Position numbers and translations under genes: made by a program
Shown here: positions 1 to 5,139 of the stretch, one piece after another
How the letters are laid out: every line of letters begins with the position of its first letter
Position numbering within the stretch: position 1 is the first letter of the stretch
DNA from: Oscillospiraceae bacterium
GTDB taxonomy: Bacteria; Bacillota; Clostridia; Oscillospirales; Ruminococcaceae
Length of the DNA stretch: 5,139 bases
Assembly (NCBI GenBank): GCA_022792755.1
Contig: JAAWBP010000041.1
Coordinates: forward strand, 1-5,139
Reading direction: 5' to 3'
The notes under the pieces: generated by a model
Told to the model about the DNA's origin: nothing
Databases searched by the model: none
What the model saw: only the letters and a program-made list of their open reading frames with translations

Positions 1-1
1 G

Positions 2-805
2 AATCCGGAATCGATCTTCGACGTCCAGGTCAAACGGCTCCACGAGTACAAGCGCCAGCACCTGAACGTCTTAAACATCATGACCGAATACCGGCAGCTC
101 CTTGAGAATCCGGGGATGGATTTTGTCCCCAAGACCTATATCTTCGGGGCAAAGGCGGCGCCGGGCTACTACCTCGCCAAGCAGATCATCAAGCTGATCT
201 GCACCCTCGCCAAAGAGATCGAGGGCAACCCGCAGATCCGGGAGAAGCTCCGGGTGGTCTTTTTGGAGGATTACCGGGTCACCCTCTCCGAGCTGCTGAT
301 GCCCGCGAGCGAGGTGAGCGAGCAGATATCCCTCGCCGGGACGGAGGCCTCCGGCACCGGCAACATGAAGCTCATGCTCAACGGCGCCGTGACCCTCGGC
401 ACCATGGATGGTGCGAACATCGAAATCGGCGATGCGGTCGGCCCGGAGAACATCATCACCTTCGGGATGACGGCGGAGGAAGTCAACCGCCTCAAGGCGG
501 ACGGCTACCATCCGTACCAGCTCTACCAGAGCAACGGCGCGATCAAGGCGGCGGTCGATATGCTGACGAACGGCATCGGCGGCGAGCGGTTCGACGAGAT
601 TGCAAACCAGCTCAAGAGCTGTGACACCTACATGGCTTTGGCCGACTTCGACAGCTACCGCAGCGCGCAGGCGCGGGTCAGCGCCCTTTACCGCGACCCG
701 GCGGCGTTTGCGCGGGTTTCGCTCTACAACATCGCGGGCGCGGGGATCTTCTCGGCCGACCGCGCGATCCGCGAGTACGCGGATGAGATCTGGCATCTGG
801 ATTGA
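2..805 (+). CDS. glgP: Glycogen/maltodextrin phosphorylase, C-terminal part (5' end outside window)
   Basis: This is the C-terminal 267 residues of an alpha-glucan phosphorylase (GT35), a cytoplasmic PLP enzyme that releases glucose-1-phosphate from the non-reducing ends of glycogen or maltodextrin. The frame is open from base 2 and begins with the family signature FDVQVKRLHEYKRQ. The conserved AKAAPGY segment follows, then EASGTGNMK, whose lysine (codon 368-370) forms the Schiff base with PLP, and the conserved block NGAVTLGTMDGANIEI. The usual ending EYADEIWHLD is followed by TGA at 803-805. Family members are about 750-850 residues, so roughly two thirds of the gene lies upstream. No frameshift or internal stop is seen. 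The next gene, a GH13 glucanase on the same strand, starts 53-74 nt later, suggesting one transcript for glycogen breakdown. Family assignment is near certain; preference for glycogen or maltodextrin cannot be read from this part. Confidence 0.97.
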   Translation, partial: NPESIFDVQVKRLHEYKRQHLNVLNIMTEYRQLLENPGMDFVPKTYIFGAKAAPGYYLAKQIIKLICTLAKEIEGNPQIREKLRVVFLEDYRVTLSELLMPASEVSEQISLAGTEASGTGNMKLMLNGAVTLGTMDGANIEIGDAVGPENIITFGMTAEEVNRLKADGYHPYQLYQSNGAIKAAVDMLTNGIGGERFDEIANQLKSCDTYMALADFDSYRSAQARVSALYRDPAAFARVSLYNIAGAGIFSADRAIREYADEIWHLD

Positions 806-827
806 CCGTATGCAGGAAAAGGGGTTC

Positions 828-855
828 TGCGGTGCCCTTTTGAAACCACACCGCA
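828..855 (+). promoter_or_regulatory. Short inverted repeat in front of the GH13 gene
   Basis: TGCGGTG (828-834) and CACCGCA (849-855) form a perfect 7-bp stem with a 14-nt loop in the short gap between the phosphorylase stop and the GH13 start region. No T-run follows, so it does not look like an intrinsic terminator. It ends 3 nt before the ATG at 859 and 12 nt before the GAGG at 867-870. It might affect translation or processing of the intercistronic message, but a chance 7-bp match is possible. Confidence 0.3.
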
Positions 856-858
856 AAT

Positions 859-2730
859 ATGAGTGCGAGGATGAAAAAAATGGTCGCGTTTTTCAGTCGG
901 GACAGCTTTTACAAAAAACCCTTCGGCGCAGTGCGGCGGGACCGCCCAGTCCGCCTGCGGATCACGACGCCGCCCGACCTCTACGTCTACCGGGCGGAGC
1001 TCATTGTAAACGACGGCTTCTGTGACCGGGCCTTTCCGTTGACCTACGAGGTGACGACTTCCGATTACAACGCCTTTTCGATCGACTACACCCCCAACAT
1101 GTGCGGAACCTTCTTCTACCATTTTAAGCTCGAAACCGAGCACGGCCTGCGGTATATCCGTTCCTTCGAGCATTCCTTCGGCCATATGACCGACAGCCCG
1201 GAAAACGGCGGGAACTTTCAGCTCACTGTCTGCCGCCCCTCCTTCCAGGAGCCGCAGGGCTGGAGCGGCGGGATCATTTACCAGATCTTCCCCGACCGGT
1301 TCTGCAACAGCGGCAGCCACAAGGAAAACGTCCCGCCCGACCGGCAGCTGCGCAGCGACTGGGGCGCCACCCCCTATTTCCTCCCCGACGAGCACGGGCG
1401 GATCACCAACAACGACTATTTCGGGGGCGACCTGGAGGGGATCCGCCAAAAGCTCGATTATCTCCGGGAGTTCGGGGTGACGGCGATCTACTTAAACCCG
1501 ATTTTTGAGGCGCATTCCAACCACCGCTACAACACGGCGAATTACATGAAAATCGACCCGCTTCTCGGGACGGAGGAGGATTTTGTAAACCTCTGCGCCG
1601 ACGCGAGGAAGAAGGGGATCCGGGTCATCCTGGACGGCGTTTTCAGCCACACCGGGAGCGACAGCATCTACTTTAACGAAGCCTGCCGTTACCCCGGCGC
1701 GGGGGCGGCGAACTCGATGGACAGTCCCTATTATGATTGGTACGACTTCCAGGAGTGGCCCGGGCGCTATTCCAGCTGGTGGGGGATCGAAACCCTCCAC
1801 AACGTCAACGAGCTCTGCCCCAGCTATCTGGACTTCATCTGCGGGCCGGGCGGCGTGATCGACACCTGGATGGAGCGGGGGGCGGACGGCTTCCGGCTGG
1901 ACGTTGCAGACGAGCTGCCCGACGCTTTTATCACGGAGGTGCGCAAGGCGGTCAAGCGGCACGGGGACGACAAGCTCCTGATCGGCGAAGTGTGGGAGGA
2001 TGCCACCAACAAGGTGAGCTACGGCGTCCTGCGGCAGTACCTGATGGGGAAAGAGCTTGATTCGGTGATGAATTACCCCTTTAAGGACGCGATCCATCAT
2101 TTTATCCGGTACGGCGACAGCGAGGATTTCCGGGATAGAATCCTTACGATTTGTGAAAATTACCCGGCTCCGGCTCTCAATACCGCAATGAATTCGATTT
2201 CCACCCACGACACGGCCCGGGCGATCACCGTGCTGGCTGGGGCGGACGACGGCGGGAAGGGGCGGCTCTGGCAGGTGATCCACTCCCTGACTCCAAAGGC
2301 GTACCAGCTGGGGGTCAAGCGGTTAAAGCTCGCGATGGTCCTCCAATACACCCTGCCGGGAATCCCCTGTATCTACTACGGGGATGAGGCCGGCTTGCAG
2401 GGGTATACCGATCCTTTCAACCGGGGCTGTTACCCGTGGGGGCACCAGAACGACGAACTGGTCGGTTTTGCGAAGGAGCTGGGAAGGATCCGGGCGGCCT
2501 GCCCTGCTTTGGAAAAAGGGGAAATCCGGTTCCTCGACACCCCGCCGGACGTCGTCGGATACCTGCGCCGGGACGGGGAGCACCAGTGCTTAGTTTATGT
2601 CAACACCATCGACGCGCCGGTCGACCTTTCGCTCGAGGGGCCGCTCCGGGAGATGACCCCGCTCTGCGGCGAGATGAAGGGCGGCGAGGTTTGGCTCAAG
2701 CCTTACGGATACGCCATCCTCAAGGGATAG
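859..2730 (+). CDS. GH13 alpha-amylase family glucanase (neopullulanase/cyclomaltodextrinase-like), cytoplasmic
   Basis: A 623-residue alpha-glucan hydrolase. No signal peptide is seen, so it should act inside the cell on glycogen or imported maltodextrins. Residues about 10-125 are a beta-rich N-terminal module typical of neopullulanase-like enzymes. The TIM barrel starts near WSGGIIYQIFPDRF (135-148). Region I is DGVFSH (259-264), region II GFRLDVADE with nucleophile D348, region III GEVWE with acid/base E377, and region IV STHD with transition-state stabiliser D451. A short beta domain (about 555-623) ends the protein. All three catalytic acids are present. Region I has Ser where the classical DxVxNH has Asn. 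The start is uncertain: nothing resembling a ribosome site precedes ATG 859, whereas GAGG at 867-870 lies 9 nt before ATG 880 (residue 8), giving 616 residues and an N-terminus (MVAFFSRDSFYKKPFG) that fits the family. It follows glycogen phosphorylase and is closed by a terminator, fitting a glycogen-degradation operon. Substrate specificity (alpha-1,4, alpha-1,6 or cyclodextrin) is not determined by sequence alone. Confidence 0.95.
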   Translation: MSARMKKMVAFFSRDSFYKKPFGAVRRDRPVRLRITTPPDLYVYRAELIVNDGFCDRAFPLTYEVTTSDYNAFSIDYTPNMCGTFFYHFKLETEHGLRYIRSFEHSFGHMTDSPENGGNFQLTVCRPSFQEPQGWSGGIIYQIFPDRFCNSGSHKENVPPDRQLRSDWGATPYFLPDEHGRITNNDYFGGDLEGIRQKLDYLREFGVTAIYLNPIFEAHSNHRYNTANYMKIDPLLGTEEDFVNLCADARKKGIRVILDGVFSHTGSDSIYFNEACRYPGAGAANSMDSPYYDWYDFQEWPGRYSSWWGIETLHNVNELCPSYLDFICGPGGVIDTWMERGADGFRLDVADELPDAFITEVRKAVKRHGDDKLLIGEVWEDATNKVSYGVLRQYLMGKELDSVMNYPFKDAIHHFIRYGDSEDFRDRILTICENYPAPALNTAMNSISTHDTARAITVLAGADDGGKGRLWQVIHSLTPKAYQLGVKRLKLAMVLQYTLPGIPCIYYGDEAGLQGYTDPFNRGCYPWGHQNDELVGFAKELGRIRAACPALEKGEIRFLDTPPDVVGYLRRDGEHQCLVYVNTIDAPVDLSLEGPLREMTPLCGEMKGGEVWLKPYGYAILKG

Positions 2731-2738
2731 ATGCGATA

Positions 2739-2769
2739 AAACACCGCGGATGCAGCGTCCGCGGTGTTT
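2739..2769 (+). terminator. Intrinsic terminator-like hairpin, probably bidirectional
   Basis: AAACACCGCGGA (2739-2750) and TCCGCGGTGTTT (2758-2769) form a perfect 12-bp stem with a 7-nt loop, starting 8 nt after the GH13 stop codon. On the + strand the stem ends in TTT and then CC, so the U-tract is short. On the - strand it ends in TTTTAT, a slightly better tract. It most likely ends the phosphorylase-GH13 transcript. It could also stop any antisense transcription from the spacer. Confidence 0.8.
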
Positions 2770-2774
2770 CCATT

Positions 2775-2793
2775 CGGCGGGGAACCCCCGCCG
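2775..2793. repeat. GC-rich perfect hairpin
   Basis: CGGCGGGG (2775-2782) and CCCCGCCG (2786-2793) form an 8-bp, nearly all-GC stem with an AAC loop, only 5 nt beyond the terminator. No T-run follows on either strand. Downstream, GCCCG (2795-2799) can pair with CGGGC (2809-2813), which would compete with the first hairpin of the tandem repeat. It may be the left edge of the structured spacer. Confidence 0.5.
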
Positions 2794-2811
2794 GGCCCGT
2801 GGCCGGACCGG

Positions 2812-2916
2812 GCAGGGTACCCCTGCTGGCAATTCGCACCCAAACGTTTTACCGGTTTTTGGGTAATGTTCCTGCGAGATGCCGGTATAAAAAACAAATA
2901 CAACACACCGCGCGGG
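2812..2916. repeat. Tandem structured repeat, unit A
   Basis: First of two adjacent diverged units of about 105 bp. Its first 66 bp (2812-2877) align without gaps to 2917-2982, with 49 of 66 identical by hand count. The unit opens with the hairpin GCAGGG-TAC-CCCTGC (2812-2826). Next comes a stem TCGCA (2834-2838) with TGCGA (2873-2877), enclosing CCCAAA (2839-2844) paired with TTTGGG (2858-2863), with TTTTACCGGT in the apical loop. An A-rich segment containing TATAAA (2886-2891) follows, and the unit ends in the palindromic CCGCGCGGG. No gene is evident; a reading frame through both units shows many amino-acid changes between copies, which argues against coding. I do not recognise the element. 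The strand of function is unknown. Confidence 0.7.
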
Positions 2917-3020
2917 GCGGAGTACCTCCGCTGGTATTTCGCACACCAAGAGTTTACCGGTCTTTAGGTTTTAGTCCTGCGAGGCTCTTATGATAAAGCG
3001 AGTACGGCGTGCCGCGCGGG
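2917..3020. repeat. Tandem structured repeat, unit B
   Basis: Second unit, starting directly where unit A ends. Its first hairpin is GCGGAG-TAC-CTCCGC (2917-2931): compared with unit A, two stem positions changed and both partners changed with them, so pairing is kept while the TAC loop is identical. The TCGCA (2939-2943)/TGCGA (2978-2982) stem is also kept. The inner helix becomes ACC/GGT plus AAGA/TCTT with a 2-nt bulge, and TTTACCGGT is again in the loop. The 3' part is more diverged but has TATGAT (2989-2994) near the place of TATAAA in unit A, and ends with the same CCGCGCGGG (3012-3020). The two CCGCGCGG ends are self-complementary and could pair over a distance. There is no clear third copy after 3020. 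Confidence 0.7.
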
Positions 3021-3233
3021 TTACGAAACTATCAGTTCAATCTAACTTAGGGATCGCGTTTGTCCTGCCCGGCCACAGACCGTGCAGGTTAAGAATGCTG
3101 CTTTCATCCCCACCTGCGTATAGCGAACGGACAGTAAGATGCCCGTTATGCGGCTGGCGCTGCATGGAGAACCCCCGGCGAGAAACATCTCCACCGGAAT
3201 ATTTTTCGCCTCTCCTACGCTTTGTAGCGGAAA
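3021..3233. other. Non-coding stretch with several hairpins
   Basis: I see no convincing gene here. The open frames crossing it have low-complexity, arginine/proline-rich translations with no family resemblance and no ribosome sites. It does contain foldable segments. CCTGC (3064-3068) with GCAGG (3084-3088) and inner CGG/CCG make an 8-bp hairpin with one mismatch and a 7-nt loop. AACGG (3126-3130) pairs with CCGTT (3143-3147). TGGAGA (3165-3170) pairs with TCTCCA (3188-3193). CTAC (3215-3218) pairs with GTAG (3224-3227), with CGCT/AGCG as an alternative. It may be the middle of a longer structured RNA joining the tandem repeat to the junction element that follows. No tRNA, T-box or known riboswitch core was recognised. 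Confidence 0.45.
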
Positions 3234-3309
3234 GGGATTTCGCACTCTGCGGAGGGCGAACCGGGGCGCTGCCCCGGTATCCCGCCGCCTTTTTCAAAAA
3301 AGGCGGGCG
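3234..3309. repeat. Palindromic three-way-junction element plus hairpin
   Basis: GGGAT (3234-3238) pairs with ATCCC (3279-3283) and encloses two back-to-back hairpins with almost no unpaired bases between them. The first is TTCGC-A-CTC (3239-3247) with GAG-G-GCGAA (3252-3260), one A/G mismatch and loop TGCG. The second is CCGGGGC (3261-3267) with GCCCCGG (3271-3277), loop GCT. Right after the closing stem comes CCGCCTTTT/AAAAGGCGG (3285-3306, tight loop TCAA). The arrangement reads as a designed multi-hairpin fold on either strand. I associate such hairpin series with dispersed intergenic elements of gut clostridia, but that is recollection, not something shown here. As a terminator it is doubtful: A's, not T's, follow on the + strand. 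Confidence 0.6.
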
Positions 3310-3319
3310 AAAAATTCAC

Positions 3320-3369
3320 AGCCTATATTCCGGACACGGAGTGCTTACACGACCGTGGCCGGGTAGGCT
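3320..3369. repeat. Long interrupted hairpin upstream of the DUF3842 gene
   Basis: A 50-nt hairpin made of four successive helices: AGCCTA (3320-3325)/TAGGCT (3364-3369), TCCGG (3329-3333)/CCGGG (3359-3363, one T-G pair), CACGG (3335-3339)/CCGTG (3353-3357), and GTG (3341-3343)/CAC (3348-3350) with a CTTA loop. It is broken by a 3-nt bulge (3326-3328) and small mismatches, giving about 19 pairs. Interrupted stems of this kind are more typical of functional RNA than of simple terminators. It could be the 3' domain of a spacer RNA or a leader element of the downstream operon. Confidence 0.5.
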
Positions 3370-3393
3370 ATAGACAATTTAAAGAAAGGAACG

Positions 3394-3432
3394 GCCCCGG
3401 GACGCGGCGGAATGCTGGCAGCGTGCCGGGGC
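3394..3432 (+). promoter_or_regulatory. GC-rich leader hairpin just upstream of the DUF3842 start
   Basis: GCCCCGG (3394-3400) pairs with CCGGGGC (3426-3432), continued after a G/G mismatch by ACGC (3402-3405)/GCGT (3421-3424), giving 11 pairs and a 15-nt loop. Only TTT then GGG follows, so as a terminator it is weak. It lies between a strong-looking purine tract AAAGAAAGGA (3381-3390), which has no start codon at usable distance, and the real start at 3449. If it folds in the mRNA it would bring that tract nearer the start codon. Attenuation or translation control is possible but inferred only. Confidence 0.4.
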
Positions 3433-3448
3433 TTTGGGATCATCCAAT

Positions 3449-3883
3449 ATGAAACAGAAACTTTTGATTGCGGTGGTAGACGGACAGGGGGGCGGCATCG
3501 GGAAGGCGATCACCGCCCGGCTGCGGGCTGAGCTCCCGGTGGCGCATGTCCGGGCGCTGGGAACCAACTCCGCCGCCACCAATGCCATGCTCAAAGCGGG
3601 CGCGCAGGACGGCGCCACTGGGGAGAACGCCATTGTATGCAACGCGGAAAAGGCGGACCTCATCATGGGGGTGCTCGCGATCTTAACGCCCAACTCCCTG
3701 CTCGGGGAGCTCACCCCGAAGATGGCGGCAGCCATCGGCGGGAGCGGCGCCCGGAAAATCCTGATCCCGGTCGACCGCTGCAACCTGCAAATCCCCTTTG
3801 CCGAGAAAAACACCCTCCAGCAGCACATCGAGAAAAGCGTCGAATTGGCGAAACGGTACGCCGTGGAACTGGCTGAAAGGTAG
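3449..3883 (+). CDS. DUF3842 family protein
   Basis: A 144-residue protein that I recognise as the DUF3842 family, small clostridial proteins of unknown function. It begins with a beta strand and glycine-rich turn, LLIAVVDGQGGGIGKAI (5-21), resembling the nucleotide-binding turn of Rossmann-like folds. Family-like blocks follow: ALGTNSAATNAMLKAGA (36-52), GATGEN (55-60), LIMGVLAILTPNSLLGELTP (71-90) and KILIPVDRCN (103-112). The C-terminus is a charged helix. No signal peptide or membrane span is seen, so it is probably cytosolic. The ATG at 3449 is chosen because the family-like sequence starts there; GGGA at 3436-3439 is a weak ribosome site 9 nt upstream. A TTG at 3434 would add five residues and looks less likely. 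It is followed after 10 nt by a membrane-protein gene, probably in the same transcript. Nucleotide binding is only an inference from the glycine motif. Confidence 0.88.
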   Translation: MKQKLLIAVVDGQGGGIGKAITARLRAELPVAHVRALGTNSAATNAMLKAGAQDGATGENAIVCNAEKADLIMGVLAILTPNSLLGELTPKMAAAIGGSGARKILIPVDRCNLQIPFAEKNTLQQHIEKSVELAKRYAVELAER

Positions 3884-3893
3884 TCGCCTGAGG

Positions 3894-5139
3894 ATGAAAG
3901 AAACTGTATTTCAGAAATTCCGCCGCGCCTTTTACCAGTCCCCCTTCCTCATGACCCTGGCGATTGCCGGCGGCGGTGTGCTGCTCCTCATGAATTTGTT
4001 TCTCCTCCTAGTCAGCAGATATGAGAAGGTGGACCTGAGCAGTCTGTTTTTCCTCTTTTTGTTCGGGGTGGTTGCCGTCATGCCGGTTTTCCTCACCGTC
4101 GAAAATCTCGTTTTTCTCTTTCTGAAGCCGACTCCGGAGCGGATGCGGGCCGCCCTCCCGGCCGAGCTTTTGACGGTGTTTTTCGGCACGGGGCTGTCCG
4201 CCCTCTATTTTGAATTCTCCAACATCGTTTTTGCGGACTGGAACATCCAGCTCTATAACAGCGAACTCCACTCCCCAATCGAGCCGGACTCCCTTCTCAC
4301 CATCGGTGCTCTGGCTGTGGTCGCGGCGGCGGGCTATGCTGTCCTTCGCTTCCTCCCCCTCAAAAAACAGCCTCCGCTCCTGAGCGTCCTGTCGATTGCC
4401 GCCGTCTATCTCGGGATTGCGCTCTGCACACTATGGTGCTTCCAGCTGCTCAAAAATTTCGAGATCTTCCTGTGCCTCTTCCCCTTTAACTGCATCGTCA
4501 TCGCGATTAAGACGATCCGCTTCGCCGTTTCCCAAAAGGCGGAGATGCTCCGGGAACAGGGGAAGTCCCCGAAGCTGGGCCGGCTCGCGGCGCTGCTCGA
4601 AAACGCCGCCGCGTGGCCATATCTGGCGCTGCTGGCCGCTCTTCCGCTCCTCGGGCTCGTTGTCGCCGTCCTGACCCTTTTCGGACAATCGCCGGATGCG
4701 GTGATCCGGGCCTGGACCCAGACGGCGGACTGGACGATGTCGCAGCAGACCGCCCCGCAGAATATCCAGTATGATGAACACTACCTCTGCACTGTCGCCG
4801 CCGGCGGCCACCGGCGGATCGTAAAGCCCCTCCGGACGGGGAAGCGGCACGGGCACAGAGTGGTCGTCAACCGGCAGCTCTGCATCGCGAACGCCTTTGA
4901 GCAGCTTTTGGAGGAGCGGACACCGCGGTTCCACCGGGCGGTGCGGGGGTTCTACGACCGGGTGGGGTATCCGGTGGCAAGGCGGATCCGTTCGCCTTGG
5001 CCGGCGGACTGCATCTACCTTCTTATGAAGCCGCTGGAGTGGCTTTTCCTTTTCACGCTCTACCTTTTTGACGCCGCCCCCGAAAACCGGATCGCGGTTC
5101 AGTACCCGCACGCGCCCGTGCCCAGGCGGGGCGGCGAAC
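3894..5139 (+). CDS. Multi-pass membrane protein, DUF6688-like (3' end outside window)
   Basis: An open frame of 415 codons runs from ATG 3894 off the window end. Hydrophobic segments lie at about residues 17-40, 48-77, 88-106, 133-154, 162-186, 189-207, 238-263 and 373-392, giving about eight potential membrane spans. Basic stretches at 5-11, 78-84 and 206-230 suggest the N-terminus and these loops are cytoplasmic. The region between the last two spans is conserved-looking: YLCTVAAGGH (297-306), GHRVVVNRQLCIANAFEQL (320-338), a basic RGFYDRVGYPVARRI segment (351-365), then MKPLEWLF (378-385) and APENRI (395-400). I recognise this C-terminal block as resembling DUF6688, a family without known function; the match is from memory. 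CT...GH with a later C may form a metal or redox site, speculatively. GAAAGG (3875-3880) is 13 nt upstream, rather far, and GAGG directly abuts the ATG, so the start is likely but not secure. The 10-nt gap to the DUF3842 gene implies co-transcription. The protein is probably nearly complete. Confidence 0.8.
   Translation, partial: MKETVFQKFRRAFYQSPFLMTLAIAGGGVLLLMNLFLLLVSRYEKVDLSSLFFLFLFGVVAVMPVFLTVENLVFLFLKPTPERMRAALPAELLTVFFGTGLSALYFEFSNIVFADWNIQLYNSELHSPIEPDSLLTIGALAVVAAAGYAVLRFLPLKKQPPLLSVLSIAAVYLGIALCTLWCFQLLKNFEIFLCLFPFNCIVIAIKTIRFAVSQKAEMLREQGKSPKLGRLAALLENAAAWPYLALLAALPLLGLVVAVLTLFGQSPDAVIRAWTQTADWTMSQQTAPQNIQYDEHYLCTVAAGGHRRIVKPLRTGKRHGHRVVVNRQLCIANAFEQLLEERTPRFHRAVRGFYDRVGYPVARRIRSPWPADCIYLLMKPLEWLFLFTLYLFDAAPENRIAVQYPHAPVPRRGGE

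Noticed and set aside
71..856. Long minus-strand open frame (261 codons) opposite the phosphorylase
   Set aside because: It mirrors a highly conserved phosphorylase coding region; its translation is rich in R, A, V, D and L with no family resemblance. High GC opposite a real gene produces such frames. The same applies to minus-strand frames at 724-1449, 1492-2283, 3379-3828 and 4431-5111.
2436..2993. Plus-strand frame running from inside the GH13 gene through the spacer, with an apparent protein-level repeat
   Set aside because: The repeat in translation simply reflects the tandem DNA repeat. Substitutions between copies are mostly amino-acid changing and follow base pairing, not codons; the frame overlaps the GH13 gene and terminator.
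2886..2994. Promoters at TATAAA (2886-2891) and TATGAT (2989-2994) in the two repeat units
   Set aside because: Each resembles a -10 box and they sit at similar places in the units, but no -35-like hexamer lies 16-18 nt upstream of either one.
2812..3020. CRISPR array
   Set aside because: Only two long diverged units (about 105 bp), with no short identical repeats or unique spacers, and no cas genes in the window.
2990..3060. T-box leader or tRNA-like segment (GTGCCGCGCGGG near 3009-3020)
   Set aside because: The sequence does not match the T-box core TGGNACCGCG, there is no terminator/antiterminator pair with a downstream synthetase or amino-acid gene, and no cloverleaf could be drawn.
2990..3373. 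Plus-strand frame of 127 codons in the spacer
   Set aside because: Arginine/proline/cysteine-rich translation without recognisable domain, no ribosome site at its start, and it passes through several strong hairpins. Opposing minus-strand frames at 3037-3297 are rejected for the same reasons.
3344..3374. Sigma-A-like promoter (CTTACA at 3344-3349, TATAGA at 3369-3374) for the DUF3842 operon
   Set aside because: The -35 match is only 4 of 6 and the spacing is 19 nt, and both boxes lie within or at the edge of the long hairpin. Too weak to annotate.

Overview
The window looks like a chromosomal segment from a GC-rich anaerobic Firmicute, most likely a gut clostridium of the Oscillospiraceae/Ruminococcaceae type. 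This is inferred from the clostridial style of the glycogen phosphorylase and GH13 proteins, from the two uncharacterised families downstream, and from the GC-rich hairpin-dense spacer. No rRNA or other taxonomic marker is present. All recognisable genes lie on the + strand.

Positions 2-2730 form a glycogen/maltodextrin breakdown block. It starts with the last 267 codons of glycogen phosphorylase (the 5' part lies outside the window). After a 53-nt gap follows a complete cytoplasmic GH13 alpha-glucanase of the neopullulanase/cyclomaltodextrinase type, with its catalytic triad intact. The two would act together: phosphorylase shortens outer chains to glucose-1-phosphate, and the GH13 enzyme cuts alpha-glucans and oligosaccharides it cannot finish. 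A perfect 12-bp inverted repeat (2739-2769) closes this block.

Positions 2770-3448 contain no convincing gene, but the stretch is full of structure. It holds a GC-rich hairpin, two tandem units of about 105 bp (2812-2916 and 2917-3020) whose hairpins differ by compensatory base-pair changes, several smaller hairpins, a compact three-way-junction fold flanked by more hairpins (about 3215-3309), a long interrupted hairpin (3320-3369), and a last GC-rich hairpin just before the next gene. It may be a structured non-coding RNA, a pile-up of dispersed palindromic repeats, or both; the sequence alone does not decide. This is the most interesting part of the window.

Positions 3449-5139 hold two closely spaced genes (10-nt gap) that look co-transcribed: a small DUF3842-family protein, then a multi-pass membrane protein resembling the DUF6688 family that runs off the window end. 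Neither has a known function.
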